A stretch of DNA of 55,459 nucleotides from Geodermatophilus chilensis (GTDB taxonomy: Bacteria > Actinomycetota > Actinomycetes > Mycobacteriales > Geodermatophilaceae). The stretch lies in the NCBI RefSeq assembly GCF_002802985.1, contig NZ_NVPT01000011.1, positions 1 through 55,459 of the forward strand, given 5' to 3'. The notes beneath the pieces were generated by a model, which saw only the letters and a program-made list of their open reading frames with translations, ran no database searches and was not told where the DNA came from. The first letter of the stretch is position 1; each line of letters opens with the position of its first letter. The position numbers were made by a program, and so were the translations under genes. This document shows, in pieces, positions 42,252 through 51,481 of the stretch.

Positions 42252-42914
42252 TCAGGCGGTCCGGTCCGGCGCGTCCTGGACGTAGCCGTCCGGCGGCGCC
42301 TCCGGAGCCTGGGTGAGCCAGCGCTGGGTGCCCACGGGGTCGCGCCGACGCAACTCCGCGATCAGCAGGCAGCGCAGCCGGGACCGGGTTCCGGCATCCA
42401 CGCCGCCGAGGACGACCGGCTCCGCGGTGCCGCGCCACTCCTCGAACAGGACCTCGACGGGCACCACACCCAGCAGGTCGCGCAGGGATCCGTCGTCGGG
42501 TTCCGGACCGGCGTCCCGCTCGGCCTGTCGTGGCTGCGGGTCGCCACAGGAGCCACCCCACCATCCGATGGCCACCGCTACCGCGATCGTGGCGCCGGCG
42601 ACCCCCAGGGGGCCCAGGCCGAGGGCCGCCGTCCCCGCTGCACCGGCCGGCAGCAACGCCGTGCACGCGGCAGCCGACGACGGATGGGGCAACGACACCA
42701 GGTCGCTCGCTCGACCGTGGTGCAGGGCTCGCACGAACCCCCAGCCCAGCGCGGCGAACACCGCGCCCAGGAGGAGTGCTGCCTGCGGGGCGGTCAGTGC
42801 ACCGAGCGCGGCGAGGACTCCGAGGGCGACGACACCGGCCGAGCGGAGCGCAGCGACCACGCCGCGCCCGAGGCCGCAGGTCGACGACGACGTCCGGGGT
42901 GCGCCGGCTGACAT
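42252..42914 (-). CDS. Membrane-anchored hypothetical protein
   Basis: The 220-residue protein starts at ATG 42914 (GGAGG upstream). Two or three N-terminal helices (AGVVALGVLAALGALTAPQA, LLLGAVFAALGWGFVRAL) and another Gly/Ala-rich segment (LGPLGVAGATIAVAVAIGWW) are followed by a soluble C-terminal half (LRDLLGVVPVEVLFEEWRG, RSRLRCLLIAELRRRDPVG). No family recognised. Confidence 0.6.
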   Translation of the reverse strand: MSAGAPRTSSSTCGLGRGVVAALRSAGVVALGVLAALGALTAPQAALLLGAVFAALGWGFVRALHHGRASDLVSLPHPSSAAACTALLPAGAAGTAALGLGPLGVAGATIAVAVAIGWWGGSCGDPQPRQAERDAGPEPDDGSLRDLLGVVPVEVLFEEWRGTAEPVVLGGVDAGTRSRLRCLLIAELRRRDPVGTQRWLTQAPEAPPDGYVQDAPDRTA

Positions 42915-43095
42915 GAGGTGCCTCCGTCCGTGGTCGGGGCGGGTCGTCGACAGGGACGTGCTCGGCTCGCGGCCCGCTCTCACCTCCGGCGGCGAGATGT
43001 CATCTGTTCATCACGGAGGCGCCCAGCGCGCTCGGATCCGTGCGGGTGAGGCGGGTGTGCCCTGCCGACCGTCTCCCGTGGGCGTCATCCGGCCG

Positions 43096-43443
43096 TCATG
43101 CGGGCCGCTGCTCCGAGGCCCCGTCGGCCTCGGGCAGGTGCAGCAGGGTCAGCCGGCCGCCATCGGCCTCGACGACGGCTCGCAGCGTGTCCAGCGCCCG
43201 CAGACCGGGCTCGTCGGCGGAGTGCAGACCCTGCAGGTCCACGAGGATGCGCCGGTGACCACCGCGCCGGAGGGCCTCGACCGTCCCCCGCAGCTGGTCC
43301 GCGGTGCGGGGGTTCAGGTCGCCCGCGGCGCCGACGCAGCCGCGGCGGCCGTCGACGACCTGACGGAACGCCGGCGCGCCGGCGTGGTGGTGGTCGGGGA
43401 GCGGGCAGGTGCGCCGAGCGTCGACCTGAGGGGGCTGTTCCAC
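43096..43443 (-). CDS. STAS-domain anti-anti-sigma-like protein
   Basis: The 115-residue protein starts at GTG 43443 (GGAGG 6 nt upstream). GDLNPRTADQLRGTVEAL, RRILVDLQGLHSADEPGLRAL and ADGGRLTLLHL follow the STAS fold of SpoIIAA-like anti-sigma factor antagonists. The phosphorylatable Ser is expected at the D-x-S turn and is seen as HSADEPG. The partner kinase or sigma factor is not in this window. Confidence 0.78.
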   Translation of the reverse strand: MEQPPQVDARRTCPLPDHHHAGAPAFRQVVDGRRGCVGAAGDLNPRTADQLRGTVEALRRGGHRRILVDLQGLHSADEPGLRALDTLRAVVEADGGRLTLLHLPEADGASEQRPA

Positions 43444-43675
43444 GGCGGTCCTCCGATGTGTCGGCGAGGCGGACCGGACTGCTGGCCGTGGCGTGGCGAC
43501 GCAGGAGCGGTCCTGCCGGGCGGGCGGCTGCCGCGCCCGGTCCACCGTGGCACGTCGGGGCCCCCGGCTCGGTCCGTCCGGGCGACCGTCACGCAGCTGT
43601 CGGGTTCGACGGGCCGGCACCTGCGACGGCACGGCCGGTGCATGACGCCGGTGTGACGACCGGAGTCCGGCGGGG

Positions 43676-44305
43676 TCAGCGCGGTGGTGGGCTGCCGGTG
43701 GGCGTGGCGCCCGCAGGGGTGGGTGTGGCCGTCGGCGTCGGCTCGGCGGGCGCGACCGAGCGGTAGTCGTCGCGGCCCACGGCCCGGTCGGCCAGGCCCC
43801 CGTCGGTCGGCACCTCGACCGGCGCGCCTTCCACGACGAAGCGGACCGTGGTCACCGTCGGGAGGTCGGTGAGCGTCCACACGATCTGCGCGACGGCGAG
43901 CAGCTGGTTGCCGCCGGTGATCCCGGTGAAGCCGCGGGTCACGGAGACGACCGCCGCCCCGTCCGGGAGCACCTCGTCGACCCCGACCACCTCAGGGGGC
44001 AGGGCGGTGCGGATCCCGGTGCGCACCTCGGCCCGGGTCGGCCCCTCCACCAGGTGATCGAGGGCGGCCGCGGTCGTCGTCGCGTCGGTTCGCCGCTCGA
44101 CCGGAGCGAGGACGGCGCCGCGGACGAAGAAGACGGTCAGCCGCGGACCTGCCGCCGGCGAGCCGTTGCCGGTGTTCAACGACGGTGCGGCCGCGGTCGT
44201 CACCGGTTCGGGCCGGTCCTCCGGGCGGACCCCGCAACCCGTCAGCAGCAGGGCAGCGACGAGCAGGCCCACGACCCGCAGCACGACGTCGGACGGGTGC
44301 CTCAT
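43676..44305 (-). CDS. GerMN-domain lipoprotein (LpqB-like accessory)
   Basis: The 209-residue protein has a signal peptide with lipobox LLTGC (Cys25). Residues about 55-165 are a GerMN domain: LTVFFVRGAVLAPVERR, ALDHLVEGPTRAEVRTGIRT, DGAAVVSVTRGFTGITGGNQ, LAVAQIVWTLTDLP and VRFVVEGAPVEVP. The tail is Thr/Pro-rich. It overlaps the histidine kinase stop by ATGA. In many actinobacteria LpqB follows MtrAB and modulates MtrB; this protein is much shorter than full LpqB (no beta-propeller), so only the arrangement is analogous. Confidence 0.82.
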   Translation of the reverse strand: MRHPSDVVLRVVGLLVAALLLTGCGVRPEDRPEPVTTAAAPSLNTGNGSPAAGPRLTVFFVRGAVLAPVERRTDATTTAAALDHLVEGPTRAEVRTGIRTALPPEVVGVDEVLPDGAAVVSVTRGFTGITGGNQLLAVAQIVWTLTDLPTVTTVRFVVEGAPVEVPTDGGLADRAVGRDDYRSVAPAEPTPTATPTPAGATPTGSPPPR

Positions 44306-45771
44306 GACAGCGCCTGCAGCGGGAGCTCGACCACGAACCGGGCGCCTCCCGAGGGGCTCTCGCCCACGGTCACGGTCCCTCCCATCGCCTGCACGTGTCG
44401 GGCCACGAGCGCCAGGCCGAGGCCGGCCCCTTCCGTCCGGGTGCGGATGCTGCCGCCGCCGCGGGCGAACCGGTCGAAGATCCGGGCCCGCTCCTCCGGC
44501 GGGATCCCCGGGCCGTCGTCGTCGACCAGGACGCAGGCGCTGTCCTCGCCGCGCGCGACCGTGACGGCGGTCAGGCCGCCGCCGTGCTTGTCGGCGTTGT
44601 CCATCAGGTTGCTGAGCACACGCTCCAGTCGCCGCTTGTCGGCGTGGATGACCACCTCGGCGGCCGTCGCGCGTACCTCGAGCCGGGCGGTGGGCCGACC
44701 CGCGAGCCGGCGCCGGGCCAGCGTCTCCTCCACGAGGGCCGCCAGGCGGATCTCCTCGACGACGAGGTCGGCGTTCCCGGCGTCCGCGCGGGAGATCTCC
44801 AGCAGGTCGGCGACCAGGCGCTCGAACCGGTGCACCTCCGAACGCAGCAGGGCCAGACCCTCACGCCCGTCGGGCGGCAACCGGTCGGCGGTGGCCTCGA
44901 CCAGGTCCACAGCACCGAGCATCGCGGTCAGCGGGCTGCGCAACTCGTGACTGACGTCCGCCGCGAAGCGGGCGTCGGCGCGGACCCGCGCCTCCAGGTC
45001 GGTCACCGTCCGGTTGAACGACGAGGCGATGGGGACCAGCGACGGGTCTCCGCGGGGGTCGATGCGGGCCGACAGGTCGCCGCCGGCGATCGCCTCGGCC
45101 GCCGTGGCGATGCGCTGCAGCGGCCGCAACGCGGGGCCGGTGACCCACCAGCCCACCGTGAACGAGAGCGGCCCCATCCCGACGACCGCCAGGGTGAGCA
45201 CCGTGGCGAGCACGCGGTAGGTGCGGTCCAGCTCGTCGAGGGGGAACACCTCGAAGTAGGCCTGGTCCAACCCGGCGAGCGGGATGCCGACCGCCATCAT
45301 CGTGGTGCCCTGGACCCCGATCCGCTGTCGTGCCGGGGTGCCTTCCACGACCGTCTCGGCGAGCCCGGTGGGGATGTCGTCGCGCCCGACGAGCAGCGAC
45401 GTCGTGCCCCACTGGCCGTCGTCGACGTACAGCGAGATCGAGCCCGTCTCGCGCGGCAGCTGCGCCAGCAGCTGGGGGACGGTCAGCCCCTCCGTGCCCA
45501 GGGCGCGCTGCACCTGCGCGGCGTTGTTCGAGGTCTGGATCAACGTGCTCCGCTCCCGCTGCAGGAGCAGGTACTGGGAGACGGCGACCCACACGGCCAC
45601 CGCGAGCGCGGCGGAGAGCACGAGGGTCACCACGGTGAAGGCGAGGGTGGCCCGACCTCGGAGAGTGCTCAGGGGGCCGGTCCGGTCCCTGCGCTCGGCA
45701 GGCGGTTCCGCGGCGATGGGCTCGACGTCGGCGGGGAGGGGCGCTGCCGGACGGGACCGCGTGGCGGTCAC
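44302..45771 (-). CDS. Sensor histidine kinase (MtrB-like position)
   Basis: The 489-residue protein starts at GTG 45771, overlapping the regulator stop (GTGA). Membrane helices at about 42-65 and 187-210 frame an extracytoplasmic sensor region (about 66-186). A HAMP linker follows (PALRPLQRIATAAEAIAGGD), then the HisKA phosphorylation site His275 in ADVSHELRSPLTAM and an HATPase domain (NLMDNADKHGGG, DDDGPGIPPEERARIFDRFA, GAGLGLALVARHV). It presumably senses envelope state and phosphorylates the upstream regulator. Confidence 0.9.
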   Translation of the reverse strand: MTATRSRPAAPLPADVEPIAAEPPAERRDRTGPLSTLRGRATLAFTVVTLVLSAALAVAVWVAVSQYLLLQRERSTLIQTSNNAAQVQRALGTEGLTVPQLLAQLPRETGSISLYVDDGQWGTTSLLVGRDDIPTGLAETVVEGTPARQRIGVQGTTMMAVGIPLAGLDQAYFEVFPLDELDRTYRVLATVLTLAVVGMGPLSFTVGWWVTGPALRPLQRIATAAEAIAGGDLSARIDPRGDPSLVPIASSFNRTVTDLEARVRADARFAADVSHELRSPLTAMLGAVDLVEATADRLPPDGREGLALLRSEVHRFERLVADLLEISRADAGNADLVVEEIRLAALVEETLARRRLAGRPTARLEVRATAAEVVIHADKRRLERVLSNLMDNADKHGGGLTAVTVARGEDSACVLVDDDGPGIPPEERARIFDRFARGGGSIRTRTEGAGLGLALVARHVQAMGGTVTVGESPSGGARFVVELPLQALS

Positions 45772-46463
45772 CCGGGGACGCGGTATCCCATGCCCCGCAC
45801 GGTGGTCACCACGGTCGGGTGGCCGGGATCCTCCTCGACCTTCTTGCGCAACCGCCGCACGTGCACGTCGACCAGCCGGGAGTCGCCGAAGTAGTCGTAG
45901 CCCCACACCCGCTCCAGGAGCTCTTCCCGGCTCAGCACGCGACCGGGTTCCGTGGCCAGCTCGCACAGCAGCTTGAACTCGGTGCGCGTGAGGTTGACCG
46001 GTTCCCCGGCGCGGGTCACCGTGCCGTCCTGCGGAGCGATCTCCAGGTCGCCGACCTCGATCCGCACCCGCGGCTGGGGGGCACGGGTGCGGCGGGCCAG
46101 GGCGCGGATCCGCGCGGACAGCTCCTTGGCCACGAACGGCTTGGACACGTAGTCGTCGGCCCCGGCCTCCAGACCGGCGACGACGTCGTGACTGTCCCCC
46201 CGGGCGGTCACCATGATGATCGGGACGTTCGAGGTGCGGCGGATCTCCCGGCACACCTCGAAACCGTCCTTGCCCGGCAGCATGAGGTCCAACAGGATCA
46301 CGTCGAAGTCCCGCTCGGCCAGGCGCTCGAGCCCCGTCTCCCCGCTGTCGGCCTCGACGGCATCGAGGCCCTCGCGCTGCAGCGTCATCTGGAGGATCCG
46401 ACGGATCCGCGGGTCGTCCTCGATGATGAGCACGGACCGGGGCACGTCGGAGAGTCTGCCCAC
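45768..46463 (-). CDS. OmpR/PhoB-family response regulator
   Basis: The 231-residue protein has a receiver domain from about 10-125 with acidic pocket IIEDD, phosphorylation site Asp59 (ILLDLMLPGKDG), conserved Thr/Ala and Lys in VTARGD and VSKPF. The winged-helix DNA-binding domain (about 135-230) ends RLVDVHVRRLRKKVEEDPG and VRGMGYRV. GTG 46463 is preferred, with GGAGG 5 nt upstream; GTG 46445 and GTG 46469 are alternatives. It forms an operon with the kinase and GerMN lipoprotein genes, the order of mtrA-mtrB-lpqB. Confidence 0.9.
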   Translation of the reverse strand: MGRLSDVPRSVLIIEDDPRIRRILQMTLQREGLDAVEADSGETGLERLAERDFDVILLDLMLPGKDGFEVCREIRRTSNVPIIMVTARGDSHDVVAGLEAGADDYVSKPFVAKELSARIRALARRTRAPQPRVRIEVGDLEIAPQDGTVTRAGEPVNLTRTEFKLLCELATEPGRVLSREELLERVWGYDYFGDSRLVDVHVRRLRKKVEEDPGHPTVVTTVRGMGYRVPG

Positions 46464-46924
46464 CCGCACCTCCCCTCCACCAGCCCTTCCCGGAACAGGT
46501 CGGTCCGGATCGTCGGCACCCGTCGGCCACCGTGACCCGCTCCGGTGGAACGGGCACGTCCGAGCCCTCGATGTCGCGAGATCGTCAACCTGGCCGGCGG
46601 AGGGACCGGGTCCGTGTGACGAACTCATGACGACGGTGCCGAGGCGCCGGGTCTCTGCCGTCGGATGCGGTGAGGACGGCGAGGGGGCAGCCGTCGGGCA
46701 GGGAGACGACGAAGGGGACCTCGACCGGTGAGCCATCGGGGGCGCGCGACGTGACCGCCTCTTCCTGCCGGGCGGCACCCGGCCCGGTGACCGCACGTCC
46801 ACCCGGCCCTCGGCCTCCGCCCCCATCCCGGGTGCGGCGGGTTCGCCGTCGAGCTGACGGGGTGCAGCCGGCGAGCCCCGACCGGTGCGACGGGAGCAGC
46901 ACCGGGGGCCGGGCCGTCCCCCGG
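46464..46924. other. 461-bp intergenic region upstream of the two-component operon
   Basis: It probably contains the promoter of the response-regulator operon. Frames on both strands are short and without domains. It also lies downstream of the membrane gene at 46925, so a terminator is expected, but none is obvious. Confidence 0.5.
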
Positions 46925-47359
46925 TCAGCGACCGTGCGTCTCCTCGTCGGTCAGCCACCTCAGCAGGCGCCGGCGGACGGTCTCGGCGCACAGGACCGCG
47001 ACGGCGAGTGCTCCGGCCCAGAGGACGGGGGCCAGCGTGGGCCCGTCGGGGACGCCGGTGACCGCGTGGAGGGCGATCGTGGGGACCGCGGTCGCGCCCG
47101 TCGCGAGCACGCCGAGGGCCCCGAGGGCGGCGATCCACCGGCTGGCGGGGCCGGCGGCGCCGGGCGCGCTCACCCGGCGCCAGGCGACGACCGCAGCGAC
47201 CACCCCCACCACCGCACCGGCGCCGAGGAGGTCGGCGCTGCCGACCACACCGGCACCGGCGCCCCGGTCCCCGGCCGCCCGCACGACCACGGCCGGGGCC
47301 AGCACCACCACGAGCACCAGCACGGCGTACGCGGCGGCCGCCGTCCGGCCGAGGCTCAC
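46925..47359 (-). CDS. Small polytopic membrane protein
   Basis: The 144-residue protein starts at GTG 47359, overlapping the phosphatase stop (GTGA). Four hydrophobic segments: AAAAYAVLVLVVVLAPAVVV, LLGAGAVVGVVAAVVAW, WIAALGALGVLATGATAV and TLAPVLWAGALAVAVLCAE. The last gene of an operon that runs from 51409. No family recognised. Confidence 0.65.
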   Translation of the reverse strand: MSLGRTAAAAYAVLVLVVVLAPAVVVRAAGDRGAGAGVVGSADLLGAGAVVGVVAAVVAWRRVSAPGAAGPASRWIAALGALGVLATGATAVPTIALHAVTGVPDGPTLAPVLWAGALAVAVLCAETVRRRLLRWLTDEETHGR

Positions 47360-48324
47360 CGCCCCTCCCGGGCGCGGAGCTCGAAGCGGTCGAGCACCAC
47401 CCCGTCGGCCCGGACCGATCGTCCGGTGAGCCGGTCCCCGGCGACGTCCACGTGCAGGTACTGCAGGGCCGACGCGGCGGCCGCGGTGAACCGGCTGCGG
47501 CCGACAGGGGTCGTCTTGCAGCCGCCGCCGCTGACCACGTACGTGACGCCGTCCACCGGCCGGGTGCGCTCGTAGTGGTGGTCGTGCCCGCTCAGGACCA
47601 GGTCGACGGAGCGGCGGGCGAACACCGGTCCCAGCACGTTCCGAGCTCCGGGCGTGGAGCCGTGCGACCCGGAGGAGAACAGCGGGTGGTGCAGGCAGAC
47701 GACCTTCCACTGGTTGGCCGAGCTGGCCAGGGCGTCGTCGAGCCACTCGACCTGCGCCGTGGCGTCGGCCCCGAACAGGCCGGGCGCGCTGGAGTCGAGG
47801 TAGAAGAAGTCCACCGGGCCGTGGCTGGTCGTGTAGGTGCGGGCGGGGGTGCCGAGCAGCCGGAGCTCCGCGTCGATCTCGGCCAGGCTCTCGTCGCTGT
47901 GGTGCAGGTCCCCGTCGTGGTTGCCGATGGCCAGCTCGAACCGCACCCCGGCGTCGATGAGCGGGCGCATCGGCCGGACGAAGACGTCGTCGAAGCGGTC
48001 CTCGACCCGGCCGTAGTAGCACAGGTCCCCGAGGTGGGTGACCAGCCCGTACGGCGACGCCTGGTAGCCGCGGGCCATGCGGTCGGCGACGGCCATCGCC
48101 TGCCGGCCGCCGCTGCCGGTGTCGCCCACCGCGGCGAAGGTCAGCCGGTCGGCGGTCGTCGACCACGCCGTGGCCGGGAGCGCGAGGTCCGGGGCGGCGC
48201 CGGGGACGAGGTCCTCCCGGCCGAGCAGCGGCCACAGCCGGCCGGCGAGCCCGCCACCGGCGGCGAGGGAGCCGGCCGCGCCCAGGCCGGCGGCGAGCAA
48301 CTGTCTGCGGGTGAGCTGCGGCAC
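47356..48324 (-). CDS. Secreted metallophosphoesterase (calcineurin-like, Tat substrate)
   Basis: The 322-residue protein starts at GTG 48324. LTRRQLLAAGLGAAGSLAAG is a Tat signal with twin Arg. The metallophosphatase motifs are complete: FAAVGDTGSGG, HLGDLCYYGRVEDRFD, AIGNHDGDLHH, CLHHPLFSSGSHG and LSGHDHHYERT. It resembles purple-acid-phosphatase-like enzymes. The likely role is cleavage of phosphate esters outside the cell. Overlaps the next membrane gene; the preceding gene is 57 bp away. Confidence 0.87.
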   Translation of the reverse strand: MPQLTRRQLLAAGLGAAGSLAAGGGLAGRLWPLLGREDLVPGAAPDLALPATAWSTTADRLTFAAVGDTGSGGRQAMAVADRMARGYQASPYGLVTHLGDLCYYGRVEDRFDDVFVRPMRPLIDAGVRFELAIGNHDGDLHHSDESLAEIDAELRLLGTPARTYTTSHGPVDFFYLDSSAPGLFGADATAQVEWLDDALASSANQWKVVCLHHPLFSSGSHGSTPGARNVLGPVFARRSVDLVLSGHDHHYERTRPVDGVTYVVSGGGCKTTPVGRSRFTAAAASALQYLHVDVAGDRLTGRSVRADGVVLDRFELRAREGR

Positions 48325-48381
48325 GGGGGAGGCGACCTCCGGGAGCTGGGGGAGCGGGCGGGGATCGAGCCGTCCCCGGGG

Positions 48382-48810
48382 TCAACGCCGGCCGGCCGCA
48401 GGTGTTCCGTCGCGCCGCCGGTCGTCGTCGGCCGGCGTGACCGTCTGCAGGTGCCGGACGTGCACCCGCAGGTGCTGCACGCGCAGGTCCGACAGGCAGC
48501 CGCGCAGCTCCCGCCGGTCGAACTCGTCGAGCCCGGGGCGCAGCCGGAAGGCGAACACGCCGTCGCCGACGGCGCGGAACGACTGCTCCACCACGTCGGC
48601 GTTGACCAGCAGCCGGCAGGTGCTCACCAGGCCGTGCGTCATCTCGGCCCGCACGTCCGCGTTCTCCCGCACGACGTCCGCGGCGACGAGCACCTCGGTG
48701 TACGAGCCCTCCGGCTGCTCCACCTCGACGGTCATCAGCTCCGCGCGCAGCGCCAGCAGGCCGGTGACCGTCAGCACGGCGACGATCAGCCCGACGAGGA
48801 GCCGCCTCAT
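48382..48810 (-). CDS. Membrane-anchored small hypothetical protein
   Basis: The 142-residue protein starts at ATG 48810, overlapping the stop of the preceding gene (ATGA). One N-terminal helix (LLVGLIVAVLTVTGLLALRA) is followed by an exported or periplasmic-side domain (VEVEQPEGSYTEVLVAADVV, EQSFRAVGDGVFAFRLRPGL, ELRGCLSDLRVQHLRVHVRH) with two Cys. No recognised family. Confidence 0.7.
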   Translation of the reverse strand: MRRLLVGLIVAVLTVTGLLALRAELMTVEVEQPEGSYTEVLVAADVVRENADVRAEMTHGLVSTCRLLVNADVVEQSFRAVGDGVFAFRLRPGLDEFDRRELRGCLSDLRVQHLRVHVRHLQTVTPADDDRRRDGTPAAGRR

Positions 48811-49349
48811 CCCGGCGTGCCTGCCGACGGGCCGAGCAGCACCCGCAGCCCCGCGTCCTCCGGTCCCGCGCAGCCGGCCAGCACCTCCCCGGCGGAGGGC
48901 ACGAGGGGTGCGGCCGGGAACGCGACCTCGCGGAGCCGGTCGGCCAGCTCCTCCTCGATCCCGGTCCGGGCCGCCGCACCGGCCACCCGCTCGACCAGCC
49001 ACGCCACCGCGGACAGGAGGACGCCGCCGCCGATCAGGAACGGGATGAAGACGGAACTGCGGTCGGGGTCCGGCGGGCGCAGCCAGCGGAACGGCGGGGA
49101 CTCGACCGGCGCGCTCCGCAGCCGGTGCAGGACCGTCGGCGGCGCACGGTCGGCTCCCTGGGCCACCCGGCGCTCCAGCCGGCCGAGCCGGCGCAGCACG
49201 AGGGCGGTGCCCGACCCGATCAGCGCGGCGAGGAAGATCAGCCCGACCAGCAGGGCCCGGTGCCACTCCCAGCGGTACACGTAGACGAGCGCGTAGCCGC
49301 CGGAGGCGACCAGCGTCAGCGTCGCCACCGCCCAGCTCACGGCTCTCAC
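48807..49349 (-). CDS. Membrane protein of unknown function
   Basis: The 180-residue protein starts at GTG 49349, overlapping the PEP-utiliser stop (GTGA). Two N-terminal helices (VSWAVATLTLVASGGYALVY, RALLVGLIFLAALIGSGTAL) and one central helix (FLIGGGVLLSAVAWLVERVA) flank charged segments (RRLGRLERRVAQGAD). No family recognised. Co-translated with the flanking genes. Confidence 0.7.
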   Translation of the reverse strand: MRAVSWAVATLTLVASGGYALVYVYRWEWHRALLVGLIFLAALIGSGTALVLRRLGRLERRVAQGADRAPPTVLHRLRSAPVESPPFRWLRPPDPDRSSVFIPFLIGGGVLLSAVAWLVERVAGAAARTGIEEELADRLREVAFPAAPLVPSAGEVLAGCAGPEDAGLRVLLGPSAGTPG

Positions 49350-51409
49350 GACGTCACCTCCTCGACCTCCCCGGTGGCCCCGTCCACCCGGACGACGGTG
49401 CCCGGCGGGAAGCGCTCCAGCGCCCGGTCGAGGCCCACGACGGTCGGGACACCGGCCTCCCGGGCGAGGATGGCGAGGTGCGCCAGCACGCTGCCGGTCT
49501 CGGCGACCAGGCCGGACAGTCTCGGCAGCAGCGGCGCGAGTGCGGGGTCGAGCGTGCGGACGACGAGCACCGCCCCCTCGGGTGGGTCGTCCCCGTGGTG
49601 GACGGCGCCGGTGGCGCGCCCGCCACCCGCTCCGGCCGCGTCCGTCCCGCCTCCTTCGGGCACCGGCTCGCCGGTGTCGCTGAGCCGGAACCGGGCGGGG
49701 AGGGGATCGCCCGGGAGAACCGGGCGTGAGACCGCCCGTGCGGCCGGGTCCTCGACCAGCGCGGCGAGGTCGGTCAGCCGCAACGCGCGGACCTCGTCCG
49801 GGCTGCTCAGCCGCCCCGCTGCGGTGAGCCGCTCACCCAGCGTCCAGGCCGCCCGGGCGCCCAGCTCCTGCAGCCACCGGGTGCGCAGGCGCAGCGCCTC
49901 CCGCAGCAGGCCGGCGTCACCCGGGTCCACGGGTGCGCGCTCGTCGGGAGGCCGGACGTCCGACGGCAGGGCGGGGGCCGCCCCCACCCGGGGCGGGCTG
50001 AGGGCGAGGACCACCGGGTGCTCGGCCACGACCCGGTTCTCGGCGAGGCCGGCCTGCCGGGCACGCGCGAGGACGCCGAGGGCGACGCCGACGCCGGTGG
50101 TGCGGGACTCCTGCGGGTCGATGAGCAGGCCGACGAGCACCTCGTGGGCGTGCACGGACACCAGCGCCCGCCGCGTCCGGTGCAGCAGCCCGACGAGCCG
50201 GCGGTCACCGAGGTCGCCGAGCGGCGGCACGTCGGCCAGGGCGGTGTCGGCGCGGTCCAGGACGTCACGGACCAGTGCGGGCAGCGCCGCACGCAACCGC
50301 CCGACCCGCCACGAGACCCGCAGCCGACGCAGCCGGGGCCGGGGGTCGAGCACCTCCCGTATCCCGGCCCGGCGGGGACGGGGCTCGAGGAGCTCGAGAT
50401 CGACGGCGGCCCAGCCGCCCACGACCGTCACCAGTGGCGAGGCCTCCACCTCCGCCTCGGACGCCGATCCGGCGAGCAGCAGCGCCTGCCGCAGCGCCGT
50501 GCGGAGCGGATCCACCCACAGGTCGACCTCCAGCGGCTGCAGGGGCTCGGGGAACGTCTCGGCCACCGGCCCGGGCCCCAGTGCCGGTCCGGTCGGTCGC
50601 CCCCGGGGCTCCACGGTGACGGGGCGGCTCTGCAGCAGTCGCAGTCGACCGTGCCGCTCGTAGGCCCACTCGACGTCCTGCGGACCGCCGAACACCTCCG
50701 CCGTCCGCGCCGCCAGTCGCAGCAGCTCGCGCCGTTGACGCCGACGGAGCCGCGAGCCCCCGTCCCCGTGCACGACCCGGACCGGCCGCCCGTCGCGGTC
50801 GAGCTCGTACCGGGTGCCGTCGACCCGGCCGCTCACGAGGCGGTCGGGGCCGCCGTGGACGGCGGCCACCACGACGCGGTCCTCCCGACCGGTGACCGGG
50901 TCGATCCCGAAGAGCACGCCGCCGCAGCGCGCGGCCAGCAGCGGCTGGACGAGCACGGCCATCGGTTCGCGCCCGGTCAGGGACTGCGAGCCGGCCGCCG
51001 CCTGCCGGCGGGAGGCGGCCACCCGCTCGACGGCCCGGCCGAAGCCCTCCCGCCCGCGGACGCCCACGACGGACTCGAACCGGCCGGCCATCGACGAGCC
51101 GGCGAGGTCCTCGACGGTCGAGCTGCTGCGCACGACCAGCGGCACCGCGTCGTCGTGGGAGAGCCGGCGCCAGGCGTCGAGCACGGCGTCGGGGAGCGGG
51201 GTCCCGGCCGCGAGGTCCTCGATCGCCGACGTGGTGACCACGAAGCCGGGCACCACCGGTAGCCCGTGCCGGGACGCCCTCGCCAGGGCTGCCGCCTTCG
51301 CTCCGGTGATCGCCGGATCGGCGGCAGCGACGTCGTCGAGCCACACGACGGACGAGCTGTCGCGGCGGGGAGGGACACCCTCGCGGTCGGCGGACGGGAG
51401 CGGGCGCAC
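49346..51409 (-). CDS. PEP-synthase/pyruvate phosphate dikinase-like protein
   Basis: Up to 687 residues from GTG 51409. The N-terminal ATP-grasp PPDK domain runs to about 270: GAKAAALARASRHGLPVVPG, PLVVRSSSTVEDLAGSSMAG, GGVLFGIDPVTG and QDVEWAYERHGRLRLLQSRPV. A long helical middle (about 290-560) replaces nothing recognisable. The C-terminal swivelling phosphohistidine domain ends LSGLVAETGSVLAHLAILAREAG (split), with the catalytic His near 650 in VLAHLA. There is no PEP-binding barrel, so this is like rifampicin phosphotransferase or other phosphotransferases of the family rather than a true PEP synthase (inference). Confidence 0.8.
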   Translation of the reverse strand: MRPLPSADREGVPPRRDSSSVVWLDDVAAADPAITGAKAAALARASRHGLPVVPGFVVTTSAIEDLAAGTPLPDAVLDAWRRLSHDDAVPLVVRSSSTVEDLAGSSMAGRFESVVGVRGREGFGRAVERVAASRRQAAAGSQSLTGREPMAVLVQPLLAARCGGVLFGIDPVTGREDRVVVAAVHGGPDRLVSGRVDGTRYELDRDGRPVRVVHGDGGSRLRRRQRRELLRLAARTAEVFGGPQDVEWAYERHGRLRLLQSRPVTVEPRGRPTGPALGPGPVAETFPEPLQPLEVDLWVDPLRTALRQALLLAGSASEAEVEASPLVTVVGGWAAVDLELLEPRPRRAGIREVLDPRPRLRRLRVSWRVGRLRAALPALVRDVLDRADTALADVPPLGDLGDRRLVGLLHRTRRALVSVHAHEVLVGLLIDPQESRTTGVGVALGVLARARQAGLAENRVVAEHPVVLALSPPRVGAAPALPSDVRPPDERAPVDPGDAGLLREALRLRTRWLQELGARAAWTLGERLTAAGRLSSPDEVRALRLTDLAALVEDPAARAVSRPVLPGDPLPARFRLSDTGEPVPEGGGTDAAGAGGGRATGAVHHGDDPPEGAVLVVRTLDPALAPLLPRLSGLVAETGSVLAHLAILAREAGVPTVVGLDRALERFPPGTVVRVDGATGEVEEVTS

Positions 51410-51481
51410 CCCGTCCGTGTTGCCGCTGGGGCGCCGTCGACTCGCGGCGCACCGGAAGGTCGTGGGATCGACGGCGGACCG

